Source of the DNA: Terriglobus sp. TAA 43 | GTDB lineage: Bacteria; Acidobacteriota; Terriglobia; Terriglobales; Acidobacteriaceae | Length of the DNA: 64,000 nt | Direction of reading: 5' to 3' | NCBI RefSeq assembly: GCF_000800015.1 | Contig: NZ_JUGR01000005.1 | Location: forward strand, 1 to 64,000 | Shown here: positions 35,995-45,458 of the stretch, piece after piece | Layout: every line of letters begins with the position of its first letter | How positions within the stretch are numbered: position 1 is the stretch's first letter | The notes under the pieces: model-generated | What the model was told of the DNA's origin: nothing | What the model saw: only the letters and a program-made list of their open reading frames with translations | The model's database searches: none | Program-made: the position numbers and the translations under genes

Positions 35995-37851
35995 CTATTG
36001 TGATTCGCGGCTGTGCGTTACGGCTCCGTAGACAGGGTCATGTACCGAGGTCAGCGCTTCGTTTCGGCTATCGCCTTTAAGGTCGAACCACGTGATGGTG
36101 TTCATTCCGGAGTGAAGCCACGGGGCGGGCGAATACAACGTGAATTGCGGTCCAATCGACCAGAAGCGACCGAGGTTGTGGCTTCCCAGCCAGAGCTGTC
36201 CTTTGTGAAGTCCCCGTGTGTCGAGGAATGTGTCTGCTGGCTGGTCGACTGACATGGCGGTTCTGAAGAAACACGGGCCAGTGCATGGACCGGAGCGGAA
36301 CTGCAAGTGTGAAAGGTCCTGCATTGGGAATGAAAACATCTCCCACCCCTCTACCTCTGCGCCACCCAGCAGAACCGTTCCCGTGATTCCTGTTCGTTCC
36401 GTCAAGATGGCGTGCGAGTAGTTCACGCGGCCTGTGTTCTCCACCAGTATGTCGAGGGCAGAACCCTCACGAAGATTCGAAGGCAGTGTCAAAGTGGATT
36501 GATCCAAGCGGCGGTCGAGTATGCCGACCTGCTTCCGGTCAACGTAGACCACTGCGTAGTCATGCAGGCCATTGATGGTCAGCGTGCCTCCGGCATGTGC
36601 AGGCAGCTTGGAGCGATAGAGCACGTAGCCGTAGTTCTGATCCAGATCTTCGAAGGTCAACGGCGTCTCAGAGTGTACGGATGCAGGCAGATTGTCCCAG
36701 AGCGATGCTGATTCCTTTGCCGCTGCAATGGGGAAGACGCGACGTTCAGAGGCTTTCGGTACCGGCATCGGCTTGGTGTGCGTTGCGGTCGCGATGGCTT
36801 GTTGCAGCAACGCATACTTGTAGCGCGGCGAGCCGGATTCATCCAGCGGAGCGTCGTAGTCATAGCTGGTCGTGTCCGGATGGTAGTCCTTGCCGGTGTG
36901 AGAGTCGGCACCGTTCATCCATCCAAAACTGCTGCCGCCGTGGAACATGTACATGGAGACGGAGTAACCGTGTTCCAGCATCCACTGAAACTCCTGCGCT
37001 TCTTTGCGGCCGTCCGTTTCGTGATGTTCTTCGCCCCATTTGTCGAACCATCCGGCCCAATATTCGCCCACCATGCGTGGTCCATTGGGTCGAAACTTTT
37101 CCAGCATGGCGGTGGAAGCTTCTGCATTGCCAGAGCCGAAGTTGACGGTGGCGGGAAGATCTGGAAGCGAGCCTTTGGCCAGGTCTGATGCTTGGTTTGA
37201 CGTGAACATAAGGCCGTCGCCGAGACCCGCATGTAACATGTCATCCTTCACCTGCCGCAGATAGTTGAGGTCGTCGCCAAAGGCTCCATATTCGTTCTCA
37301 ACCTGAACGGCGATGATAGGGCCACCATTCTTCAGCAGCAGCGGTTTCACCTCAGTGGCCAGCCGCTGAAACCATCGTTGTACGGCCGCATGATACGCAG
37401 GATTGGTGGATCGCAGAGTAAGGGTGCGGTCTTTCAGCAGCCAGGAAGGATACCCGCCAAGCTCCCATTCGGCACAGACGTACGGCCCAGGCCGCAGAAT
37501 CACATTCAGACCTTCGGCCTGAGCATCGCGCAAGAACGCTGCAAGGTCGTTCTGCCCGCTGAAGTCGTAGACGCCCGGACGCGGCTCATGCAGGTTCCAG
37601 AAGGCATAGGTCGTGATGGTGTTCAGGCCCATGGCCTTTGCCTTTTGCAGGCGATCGCGCCAATATTCGCGGGGAATCCGCGGATAGTGCATCTCGCCGG
37701 AGATGACCTGGTAGGGCTTGCCATCCATCAGAAAGTCTCGTCCAGAAACAGTGAAGGTGTGGATCGTCCTACGCTGCGCTTGAGAAGCAGCAGGGAGGAA
37801 GGCGAGCACGCAGGCAGCGAGGAGAGAAGCACGAAGGACAGGCAAAGTCAT
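35995..37851 (-). CDS. GH35 beta-galactosidase, secreted
   Basis: 618 residues with a signal peptide (LRASLLAACVLAFLPAASQAQ). A full GH35 TIM barrel follows: FLMDGKPYQVISGEMHYPRIP, NTITTYAFWNLHEPRPGVYDF, VILRPGPYVCAEWELGGYPSWLL, the acid/base motif AVQVENEYGAFG (residues 181-192) and the region GEYWAGWFDKWGE with the probable nucleophile Glu. C-terminal beta-sandwich domains end with the YSPAPWLHSGMNTITWFDL block. It hydrolyses terminal beta-galactosides, periplasmic or surface-bound. The ATG was preferred over a TTG 15 bases upstream. A LacI-type operator stands 27 bases before the start. Neighbours are a TonB receptor and a sodium symporter, so uptake and hydrolysis are encoded together. 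Confidence 0.95.
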   Translation of the reverse strand: MTLPVLRASLLAACVLAFLPAASQAQRRTIHTFTVSGRDFLMDGKPYQVISGEMHYPRIPREYWRDRLQKAKAMGLNTITTYAFWNLHEPRPGVYDFSGQNDLAAFLRDAQAEGLNVILRPGPYVCAEWELGGYPSWLLKDRTLTLRSTNPAYHAAVQRWFQRLATEVKPLLLKNGGPIIAVQVENEYGAFGDDLNYLRQVKDDMLHAGLGDGLMFTSNQASDLAKGSLPDLPATVNFGSGNAEASTAMLEKFRPNGPRMVGEYWAGWFDKWGEEHHETDGRKEAQEFQWMLEHGYSVSMYMFHGGSSFGWMNGADSHTGKDYHPDTTSYDYDAPLDESGSPRYKYALLQQAIATATHTKPMPVPKASERRVFPIAAAKESASLWDNLPASVHSETPLTFEDLDQNYGYVLYRSKLPAHAGGTLTINGLHDYAVVYVDRKQVGILDRRLDQSTLTLPSNLREGSALDILVENTGRVNYSHAILTERTGITGTVLLGGAEVEGWEMFSFPMQDLSHLQFRSGPCTGPCFFRTAMSVDQPADTFLDTRGLHKGQLWLGSHNLGRFWSIGPQFTLYSPAPWLHSGMNTITWFDLKGDSRNEALTSVHDPVYGAVTHSRESQ

Positions 37852-37877
37852 GGGAACACCGCGCAATTTGGAAGAAT

Positions 37878-37891
37878 TGTATACGGATTCA
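37878..37891. promoter_or_regulatory. LacI-type operator upstream of the GH35 gene
   Basis: TGTATACGGATTCA is the exact reverse complement of the second operator upstream of the TonB receptor. Its position 27 bases before the start codon suits repression of initiation. Confidence 0.65.
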
Positions 37892-37946
37892 TGATTTGCG
37901 GTCCGATCAGTTATTCACGAGTGCGTTTCGCAGCGCACTCGGATCG

Positions 37947-39518
37947 TTAAAACCACCGCATGTTGAACCAGACGCATGCGATGAGCAGCAAGAACGCGAG
38001 CGCCACAAGATACGCATTTGTGCGGGAAACTGTGACGATGTTCCATCGTAAGCGGCCTTCTACAGCGGCGTTTCCTTGTGGACTCAGGCACCATGCTGCA
38101 ATTGCCGCAATGGTGAAGGCATAGATTGCGGAATGGAAATTGGCTGTCATGGTGCTGCCGTAGTGCAACCAATCACGCGATACGGCTACGGAGTGTGCAA
38201 ACGAAAAGCTGGAACCCAGAACGAAGCCGAAGATGGCTCCGCGCTCGGTTGTCCTGCGTGTCAACATTCCCAGCAGAAACACAGCCCAGAATGGGGCAGC
38301 GAACACTGAGAAGATCAACTGGATATGTTCCATGAGATCGCGAAAAAGAAAATTCAGATAGGAGGCAGACAGACTCAGGAACGTCGCAGCCACTACTGCG
38401 AAATGTCCCATGCGGAGATAGTGGGAATCATCGCGGTTCTTGCAAATGGTGGTGCGATAAATGTCTTCCGTCCAGAGCGCAGCGAAAGCGGACACGTTGG
38501 ATGCAAGGCTGGACATAAGACTAGCCGCCAGCGCAGTCAGCCCTAGCCCTTGTAACCACGGGGAATAGAGAACCGTCATCATCCGCGGCAAAGTTCGGTC
38601 ATAGTGTTCAGCGGTTTGTGGCAGAACATGTAGCGCTGCAAGCCCCGGGACAACGACTAACAACGAAAAAAGCAGTTTGCCGAAACCAGCCCAAAGGGGA
38701 ACCTGTCGCGCGTCATTCTCAGTGCGTGCGGCAAAGGCGCGCTGCATCATGACAAAGTCCGTACACCAGTAGCCGAAACCCAGTACGAAGCCCAGACCTG
38801 CTACTACACCGAAACCATCCATGCGTGCCTGCGGTGCGAAGGCTTGCATGCCGTGCCATAGATGCAGATTCTGTGACACGTCAGCTTGTCCGTGAAGTCG
38901 TAGCAACCGAAAGCTGCGCAACGCCAGTGGCAAAAGGCCGGCAACAATCACGAAGAACTGGAAGAGCTCGTTATAGATGGTGGCGCGGATGCCCCCAAGG
39001 AAGACATAGACGATGACAATGAATGCGCAGCAGAGAATTCCCCACTCGAATGACATACCGATGGTGACGGTAAGCACCTGCGCCATGGCATACAGGCTGA
39101 TGCCAGACAGCAGGAGCATCATGCAGGCGGTGACACATGCGTTCAATAGACGCATGCGTGGACCGTACCGAACCATTAAGTACTCTGGGACACTGGTAAC
39201 GCCGTTGTGTAGATAGACTGGCATCATCCACAACGCAAGGAAGATCATGCCGGGGATGGCCCCGATGAGATAGAAGTGAAATGCGAGTGCGCCGTAATGC
39301 GCAGCCATGGCGCTGAGGCCGACAATCTCGAGTGCGCCGCAGTTCGAAGCGAGATACGCAATGATGACAATTGGCAACGGCAGAGTGTGCGAGGCGTTCA
39401 GGTAGTCGCCAGCCGTGGCAAATCGCCTGCGCGACTTCCAGCCGATCAGCATGGTGATGAGGCCGTATGCCGGGAGAAACCAGATACCTATGCCGAAGCG
39501 AGAAACTCCGTCGATCAT
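37947..39518 (-). CDS. sodium:solute symporter (SSS family)
   Basis: 523 residues, about 13-14 transmembrane helices. Family features: FATAGDYLNASHTLPLPIVIIAYLASNCGALEIVGLSA near the N-terminus, the GISLYAMAQVLTVTIGM helix, VFLGGIRATIYNELFQFFVIV, the LGFGYWCTDFVMMQRAFAARTENDAR segment typical of the sugar-transporting SGLT-type branch, and ALAASLMSSLASNVSAFAALWTEDIY. It uses the sodium gradient to import a solute. Its ATG overlaps the LacI stop by four bases (ATGA). Placed beside a GH35 enzyme and its regulator, the likely cargo is galactose or a related sugar freed in the periplasm. Confidence 0.93.
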   Translation of the reverse strand: MIDGVSRFGIGIWFLPAYGLITMLIGWKSRRRFATAGDYLNASHTLPLPIVIIAYLASNCGALEIVGLSAMAAHYGALAFHFYLIGAIPGMIFLALWMMPVYLHNGVTSVPEYLMVRYGPRMRLLNACVTACMMLLLSGISLYAMAQVLTVTIGMSFEWGILCCAFIVIVYVFLGGIRATIYNELFQFFVIVAGLLPLALRSFRLLRLHGQADVSQNLHLWHGMQAFAPQARMDGFGVVAGLGFVLGFGYWCTDFVMMQRAFAARTENDARQVPLWAGFGKLLFSLLVVVPGLAALHVLPQTAEHYDRTLPRMMTVLYSPWLQGLGLTALAASLMSSLASNVSAFAALWTEDIYRTTICKNRDDSHYLRMGHFAVVAATFLSLSASYLNFLFRDLMEHIQLIFSVFAAPFWAVFLLGMLTRRTTERGAIFGFVLGSSFSFAHSVAVSRDWLHYGSTMTANFHSAIYAFTIAAIAAWCLSPQGNAAVEGRLRWNIVTVSRTNAYLVALAFLLLIACVWFNMRWF

Positions 39519-40549
39519 GATTTCCGGCGCGATGTTTTGCTGGTCTGTTTTTTGTGCCGTGGCGGGGCTGTTGTCTCACGCACGATCAGTTCCGTTGGAA
39601 CAGAAAGCTGGATGCCCTGGCTTTCGATATTTGCTTTCGAGAAATCGAGCGCCTCAAGGCAGACTTTCGCGAGCCGTTTTCGCGGTGTACGGATGGTCGA
39701 TAGAGGGGGCTGGCAGACTTCACTGAGAAGAATGTCGTCCAGGCCCACGATAGACAGATCGCGTGGTGTCGACAGACCGAGTCTGTGCAACCCCTGCGTA
39801 GCTCCAAAGGCGGTCAGATCGTTTGCCGAAAGGATCGCGGTGGGGGGCTCTGCTACTTTCATCAATGCGGTCACTTCGCGCTCTCCACCGGAGACGCGGT
39901 AATTGCCAAGGCGCATCAACTCAGAATGCAGAGTGAGTCCCGCATTGCGAACGGCCATTTTGAAAGCGTTTGCGCGAACCTCTGTTGTATGAGGTCCCTT
40001 CATACCGCCGATATAACCAATGCGAGTGTGCCCAAGCGACACGAGGTGGCGCACAGCCTCCACGAAACCGAGTTCGTAATCGATGGAGACGTCGCTGCAA
40101 CCTGCATGAACCGTTCTGCGATCCACGGTGGCTAAGGGAACGCGCCGCCGCAACAGGGGCTCGACAGACTGCGTATCGAATTCGGAGGCCATCAACACCG
40201 CTCCGTCCACCTGCCGCATCAGCATCCGACGGATGGACTTGAGCAATTTTTCCGCATCCTGCGCGCTGGTCAGAAGGACTTCGTGGTCAATCTCAACCAG
40301 CAAATCCTCAAACGCACCGAAGAACTCCGCGAAGAAGGGATTCAGCATATCCGGAACGATGAGTCCGTAGGTTTTGCTGCGTCCGTACTTCAGCGTGGTA
40401 GCGCTTGGGTTGGGGATGAACTGGACTTCTGCCAGGACCTTGCGAACGCGCTGCGCTGTATCTTCGCGGACGATCGTTGAGCCGTTGATGACGCGCGAAA
40501 CCGTAGCACTGGAAACGCCTGCCCGCCGTGCGATCTCGCGCATGTTCAT
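39515..40549 (-). CDS. LacI-family transcriptional regulator of the galactoside locus
   Basis: 344 residues. Helix-turn-helix at residues 1-25 (MREIARRAGVSSATVSRVING), hinge region near 45-60, then a periplasmic-binding-protein-like effector domain (YGLIVPDMLNPFFAEFFGAFED, LGHTRIGYIGG, PPTAILSANDLTAFGATQGLHRLGL, DLSIVGLDDILLSEVCQPPLSTIR). The ATG ahead of MREIARR was chosen; a GTG 24 bases upstream is also open. It is translationally coupled to the symporter downstream. Three 14-bp palindromes centred on CG near the TonB receptor and GH35 starts fit its likely operators, so it probably represses the locus until a galactoside-derived sugar binds. Confidence 0.94.
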   Translation of the reverse strand: MNMREIARRAGVSSATVSRVINGSTIVREDTAQRVRKVLAEVQFIPNPSATTLKYGRSKTYGLIVPDMLNPFFAEFFGAFEDLLVEIDHEVLLTSAQDAEKLLKSIRRMLMRQVDGAVLMASEFDTQSVEPLLRRRVPLATVDRRTVHAGCSDVSIDYELGFVEAVRHLVSLGHTRIGYIGGMKGPHTTEVRANAFKMAVRNAGLTLHSELMRLGNYRVSGGEREVTALMKVAEPPTAILSANDLTAFGATQGLHRLGLSTPRDLSIVGLDDILLSEVCQPPLSTIRTPRKRLAKVCLEALDFSKANIESQGIQLSVPTELIVRETTAPPRHKKQTSKTSRRKS

Positions 40550-40684
40550 ATCGCATCCACTATAACCGGACACGTCTGAACCGATTTGCCCGTTGTGGCG
40601 CGTGTCGGGACCATGATAGGTTCTATGCTCGTCTGCACATCACTGCTGCGATTTCTGATTGCAAGCATTTTCCGGACCGGGTGT

Positions 40685-42520
40685 ATGCCTTTGAGACTGG
40701 GCTTTTTGTGTTGTCTGATGTTGTCTTCCGTGGTGGTGGCCCGATGCCACGCGCAGGGAGGATCGTCTAGTGGACCACCCGCTGCGCCCATCTATGGCGA
40801 GGATCACAAACCCATAACGGAGAGCGGTTTCGTTAAGTCTGGGCCCGTTGTTTTTAAAGAAGATGCGGCGGCTGCGGGGCTAACGAGCTGGCACCACACG
40901 ATGGGGACGCCAGAGAAATCTCTGATCCTGGAGACAACAGGTTCCGGCGTCGCGATGATCGATTATGATCGCGACGGTTGGCTGGACCTCTACTTCGTAA
41001 ACGGCTCCACCTGGGACGCGGAGAAGGGGAAGGCCCGCGCACCGCATGCAGCGCTGTTTCATAACAACCACGACGGTACTTTTACGGATGTGACGGCAAA
41101 AGCTGGCGTTGCGAATGATCGCTGGGGTTTTGCTGTGGCCGTGGGCGACTACGACAACGACGGCTGGCCTGATCTTTATGTCTCGAACTACGGTAAGAAC
41201 CGGCTATATCACAACAACCATGACGGCACCTTCACGGACGTGGCGGAGAAGGCGGGTGTGACACTTGGTAACTGGTCCACGGGCGCTACCTTCGGTGACT
41301 ACGATGGCGATGGCCGGCTGGATCTTTTTGTGCCTGGTTATGTTCATTTCGATATGAACCATCTGCCGTTGTCGGGCTCTGCGGAGGTGGGATTTCTGAA
41401 TTGCTCGTTTCGCGGAACACATACTATGTGTGGCCCGAAAGGGCTTCGCGGTGAGCCGGATCATCTGTTTCATAACAATGGTGACGGTACGTTTACCGAT
41501 GTGAGTGAAAAAGCCGGAGTCGCAGACAAGAAGGGCAACTACGGCTTCAGTTCCACGTTTGTGGACATGGATGGTGATGGCAAACAGGACCTGCTTGTCA
41601 CCGATGACTCGTCGCCGAACTACCTCTATCGCAACAAGGGCGATGGCACGTTTGAAGACGTCAGTCTTATCTCCGGCTTCGCGTTGAACCAGCAGGGACG
41701 CGATCAAGCCAACATGGGACTAGCGATTGGTGACTATCGCAACAACGGTTTGCTTGACCTGTACACAGGTACGTTCTCTGACGATTACAAGCCGCTGTTT
41801 CGTAATGAAGGCGATCTGAACTTCTCTGAGATCACACCGGAGATGGGACTTGCCGCACCGACCTATCCCTTCCTGACGTGGGCCACCGGGTTTATCGACT
41901 TTGATAACGATGGGTGGAAGGACATCTTCCTGGCAAATGGACACGTGTATCCGCAGGCCGATCATTCAGATTGGGGAACGTCGTTCAAACAAAGGCCGCT
42001 TCTGTTCCACAACACGAATCAGGGAACGAAGTTCATCATGATGCCGCCGGTAGTGGGGTCAGGACTCGCCGAAGTCATTCCGGGACGCGGGGCAGCGTTT
42101 GGCGATCTGTTCAATGACGGCAGGATTGACGTGGTTATTAACAACCTGGATCAGGCGCCGTCGCTGCTGCGCAATGTCGATAACAATACGAATCACTGGG
42201 TTGGGCTGCAACTTGTGGGTGCAGCGAAAACACCGAAAGATGCTACGGGAACGACGGTTTATTTGACAGCTGGAGGCTTGCGGCAGCGTGGCGATGTGCT
42301 GAGCGGTGGAAGTTACGAGTCAAACAATGATCCCCGTGTTCACTTCGGACTTGGTAGTTCGAGCAGTATCGATGGTGTCGAGATTCACTGGACTGACGGC
42401 AGCATTGAAAAACTCAAGTTGCCGACTGTCGACCGGTTCTACACCATTGAACAAGGACATGGGGTGATTGCCGGGGTGTACGATGCTCCTGCGCCAGTTC
42501 ATGCCGTTCCGAAAAAGTAA
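40685..42520 (+). CDS. CRTAC1-like secreted protein, FG-GAP repeats and ASPIC/UnbV domain
   Basis: 611 residues from an ATG giving a signal peptide (MPLRLGFLCCLMLSSVVVARCHAQ); in-frame starts at 40613 and 40625 are also possible and the ribosome site does not decide. Seven calcium-binding repeats of the integrin/FG-GAP kind are visible, such as DYDRDGWLDLYFVNG, DYDNDGWPDLYVSNYG, DYDGDGRLDLFVPGY, DMDGDGKQDLLVTDD and DFDNDGWKDIFLANG, spread through a beta-propeller. The C-terminal part has the ASPIC/UnbV pattern (NHWVGLQLVGAAKTPKDATGTTV, GVEIHWTDGS). Function unproven; relatives are surface or periplasmic proteins common in Acidobacteriota. It is followed closely by a pentaheme cytochrome fused to TPR repeats. 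Confidence 0.88.
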   Translation: MPLRLGFLCCLMLSSVVVARCHAQGGSSSGPPAAPIYGEDHKPITESGFVKSGPVVFKEDAAAAGLTSWHHTMGTPEKSLILETTGSGVAMIDYDRDGWLDLYFVNGSTWDAEKGKARAPHAALFHNNHDGTFTDVTAKAGVANDRWGFAVAVGDYDNDGWPDLYVSNYGKNRLYHNNHDGTFTDVAEKAGVTLGNWSTGATFGDYDGDGRLDLFVPGYVHFDMNHLPLSGSAEVGFLNCSFRGTHTMCGPKGLRGEPDHLFHNNGDGTFTDVSEKAGVADKKGNYGFSSTFVDMDGDGKQDLLVTDDSSPNYLYRNKGDGTFEDVSLISGFALNQQGRDQANMGLAIGDYRNNGLLDLYTGTFSDDYKPLFRNEGDLNFSEITPEMGLAAPTYPFLTWATGFIDFDNDGWKDIFLANGHVYPQADHSDWGTSFKQRPLLFHNTNQGTKFIMMPPVVGSGLAEVIPGRGAAFGDLFNDGRIDVVINNLDQAPSLLRNVDNNTNHWVGLQLVGAAKTPKDATGTTVYLTAGGLRQRGDVLSGGSYESNNDPRVHFGLGSSSSIDGVEIHWTDGSIEKLKLPTVDRFYTIEQGHGVIAGVYDAPAPVHAVPKK

Positions 42521-42537
42521 GCGGAAGTACAAACACT

Positions 42538-44880
42538 ATGGCTATGAAACGCCGTCTCCATCCGCAAACCGCAGGTCGTCTCCTTCTAGTATTCGGGATG
42601 CCCGCTCTGCTTGTGTTCGCTCTTTTGCCAGTTGGGAAAACGTTTGCGGGCCAACAGAGCGCGAAGGGAAACACCGCGACACCACCGCAGTACACCACTC
42701 CGGTCTATACTCCTGCGACGATCCCTGCTCATGCGGAACTTGATCCAGAACGTAAGAAATGGGCTGAAATGATCCGCCACAGTTATGACTTCGGTGTGAT
42801 GTCGGACAACATCTCTCTGCCGGGTAATGCGCAGGTAGAAGGTGGTGACTTTATTCAGCCCGGAGCTTTTCCGACGGCGCAGTATTGCGGATATTGCCAT
42901 AAGGAAGCCTTTGCGGAATGGCGTCAGTCGCTTCATTCCAACTCGTTTCGTACGCCGTTCTATCGGACGAGCGTCAACATCGTTATCAATACGAAAGGCA
43001 TTCAGTTTTCGCGTCATTGCGATAGCTGCCACAACCCTATTGCGGTGCTTTCCGGTGCTCTAACGAAGAACTCGATGGTGGACCGCCGTTTCGATCAGGA
43101 CGGCGTTACCTGCATGACGTGCCACTCCATCGGGAAGGTGCAATCCACGCTGGGCAATGGCGGTTATGTGATGAGTGTGCCTTCCGTCGTAACAGATGCG
43201 CAGGGAAATCGCATATCGGGGCAGGTTCCGTACAAGGACATCCTCGCGCATCCTGATCGTCATGCTGCTGCGGTGATGCGTCCACTGATGAAGCAGCCGG
43301 AGTTTTGCGCGGCATGTCACAAAGCGAACTTGCCTGATTCATTGAATGAGTACAAATGGATTCGCGCGTTCACGACGTATGACGAGTGGCAGAACTCGAA
43401 GTTCTCAGAGCAGAATCCGCTCACGTTTTATAAGGGGAATTACTTGCCTTGCCAGGGCTGCCATATGGAGCGCTTTGACGTAGCTCTTCCCGAGCCGGGA
43501 GCTAAGCATGGCAGTTTTGCATCGCATCGCTGGACTGCTGGAAACACCGCAGTGCCGACCTACTACGCCTTTGATGAACAGATCGACAAGACGCTTGCGT
43601 TTTTGAAGCGCGGCACGTTCCTCAACGTCGATCTGTTTGGTGTGAAGATCAATGGGAAGAACCTTGTCGCACCGCTAGGCGAGCAGAACTTCAGCGTGAA
43701 ACCGAACGATGTTGTTGAAGCATACGTTGTTGTTCAAAACAAAAATATTGGACACTCACTTATTCCTGAAGTGCGCGATCTTTTCGAAGCATGGATGGAG
43801 TTCGAAGCGAAAGACTCTACGACAGGCAAGGTGATTTATCACAGCGGTTATCTGAAACCGGATGGATCGCTGGACGAATCGGCGCACAGCTTCACGAACC
43901 GGCCTGTGAATACTGGCGGTACTTTCGTCGACAACCATAAGGTATGGACGATTCATTCAGTCGCTTACGACAACACTGTGCAGGCCGGTCGCTCTGTCCT
44001 TGTGCGTTATGAGTTTCGCGTGCCGGCTGATGTGAAGCAGGGCGTTTCCATCACGGCGCGCGTTAACTATCGGCATCTTCGTCATAGCTATTCCGACAAT
44101 ATCTTTGGCAAGGTAAGCGGTTACAAAGAATTACCAGTAGTTGAAATCGCTTCTCGTACTCGCATTCTTGCCATGGGCGATAACCATGCGGAGCCTGCAA
44201 TTGCAGGCGATAACCCGGCGTGGATGCGATGGAATAATCTCGGCATCGCGTTGCTGGATCAACTGCAGTATGGCGATTCGCTCAACGCCTTTCATGAAGC
44301 ATTGAAGCTTCACCCGAACGATGCGGATGGCTACACCAACATGGCGCTCACAAACATTCAGTGGGAAAAGTTTCAACCAGCGCGCACTGCACTGGAGAAG
44401 GCGTTGGAACTGAGTCCCGCCAATGCGCGTGCGCTTTACTACCTTGCACTTGTGGAACGGCGTGACGGGAATACATCGCAAGAGATCGCTGACCTGAGAC
44501 AGGTAGTCGCCCAGTATCCAAGGTCCATCGATGCGAGAAGAGAACTGGGCGTTTCGTACTATCAGTCCGGCGATCAGAAGTCCTCTATGGAGCAGTTCCA
44601 GGCGCTGCAAAACATCGATCCCGACGACGTAGCTGCACACTATAACTTGTCGTTGCTGTATCGTCGCAGCGGCATGAAAGACAGTGCGAAGTTGCAAGGA
44701 GCACTGTTCGCTCTCAAGAAGACTGACCCAGGAGCACCGACGTACTCGCAGGACTTTCTGAGAATGCATCCAGAGATTTCTACCGAGAGTATTCCATGGC
44801 ATGTCCATTCTGGCCTGCATCACACGCATTCTGCAGACGGCAGTGCCGTGACGGAAACACCTATGGGGAGTTCACATTGA
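42538..44880 (+). CDS. pentaheme cytochrome c554-like protein fused to TPR repeats
   Basis: 780 residues with a signal anchor near residues 12-37. Five CxxCH heme sites: Cys117-His121, Cys161-His165, Cys192-His196, Cys257-His261 and Cys305-His309. The first three and the layout resemble the cytochrome c554/c-prime fold. A beta-rich middle (SVKPNDVVEAYVVVQNKNIGHSLIPE) follows, and residues about 560-730 form TPR helices (WMRWNNLGIALLDQLQYGDSLNAFHEALKLHPND, ALEKALELSPANARALYYLALVERR). The C-terminal tail is His-rich (HVHSGLHHTHSADG). So electron transfer and protein docking are joined in one exported chain. It is only 17 bases after the CRTAC1 gene and shares one base with the next start, so the three genes are likely one operon. 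Confidence 0.9.
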   Translation: MAMKRRLHPQTAGRLLLVFGMPALLVFALLPVGKTFAGQQSAKGNTATPPQYTTPVYTPATIPAHAELDPERKKWAEMIRHSYDFGVMSDNISLPGNAQVEGGDFIQPGAFPTAQYCGYCHKEAFAEWRQSLHSNSFRTPFYRTSVNIVINTKGIQFSRHCDSCHNPIAVLSGALTKNSMVDRRFDQDGVTCMTCHSIGKVQSTLGNGGYVMSVPSVVTDAQGNRISGQVPYKDILAHPDRHAAAVMRPLMKQPEFCAACHKANLPDSLNEYKWIRAFTTYDEWQNSKFSEQNPLTFYKGNYLPCQGCHMERFDVALPEPGAKHGSFASHRWTAGNTAVPTYYAFDEQIDKTLAFLKRGTFLNVDLFGVKINGKNLVAPLGEQNFSVKPNDVVEAYVVVQNKNIGHSLIPEVRDLFEAWMEFEAKDSTTGKVIYHSGYLKPDGSLDESAHSFTNRPVNTGGTFVDNHKVWTIHSVAYDNTVQAGRSVLVRYEFRVPADVKQGVSITARVNYRHLRHSYSDNIFGKVSGYKELPVVEIASRTRILAMGDNHAEPAIAGDNPAWMRWNNLGIALLDQLQYGDSLNAFHEALKLHPNDADGYTNMALTNIQWEKFQPARTALEKALELSPANARALYYLALVERRDGNTSQEIADLRQVVAQYPRSIDARRELGVSYYQSGDQKSSMEQFQALQNIDPDDVAAHYNLSLLYRRSGMKDSAKLQGALFALKKTDPGAPTYSQDFLRMHPEISTESIPWHVHSGLHHTHSADGSAVTETPMGSSH

Positions 44881-45428
44881 TGCGTGTTTCACTCCGTTGG
44901 TTCACGCTGATGCTGTTCGTCGCGTTAATCCGTTCTTCAGGCGCGCAATCATTGTGTCCGTGGTTGAACCAGGCAACAGCCAGCGGTGCGCTGGGAGCAG
45001 ACGTGGCCATGCACGTTACGTTGTTGCCTGGTTCGCCGCATTCGTCAAGATCGCCACAGACACCCTATCCGGCAAGTGATCCACGGCCAGACGGTATGTG
45101 TGAGTTCTCAACGCCTGACCAACGGTCGGCTCTGCGGATCAACGTCACGACAATGAGCAATCCAAAGAAAGACTACGCAGCCGCTATCCGATCGTCCTGC
45201 CCTGGTACGTCTCATTCGCTGACCGGAGTGGGGAATCAATCGATCGCCTGCTCGTCAGCAAGGAATGTTGGAGTCGAAGACCGAGTGGTGGCGTACGTCC
45301 GCAATCGGCTCATGCTGTTGCGATTCACTCGTCCCACGAAGGAAAGCATCCATTGGCAAGGAAGCGATGTGACCTCAGAGGCAGTCGTGCAAGCTATCGC
45401 GGAGCAGATTGCCGGCTCCATGTTTTGA
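44880..45428 (+). CDS. small secreted protein, function unknown
   Basis: 182 residues. Signal peptide MRVSLRWFTLMLFVALIRSSGAQ. Four Cys in the mature part (LCPWL, MCEFS, SCPGT, ACSSA) suggest two disulfides. The remainder is Ser/Arg-rich with an end helix AVVQAIAEQIAGSMF. The layout resembles small DUF3558-like lipid-free periplasmic proteins, but I assign no family. The ATG shares a base with the stop of the pentaheme gene (TGATG) and GGGGAG precedes it, so translation is coupled. It may help mature or bind the heme protein; this is inference. Confidence 0.8.
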   Translation: MRVSLRWFTLMLFVALIRSSGAQSLCPWLNQATASGALGADVAMHVTLLPGSPHSSRSPQTPYPASDPRPDGMCEFSTPDQRSALRINVTTMSNPKKDYAAAIRSSCPGTSHSLTGVGNQSIACSSARNVGVEDRVVAYVRNRLMLLRFTRPTKESIHWQGSDVTSEAVVQAIAEQIAGSMF

Positions 45429-45458
45429 CGTGAGATCTTAACAGACGACGTTGATCCG

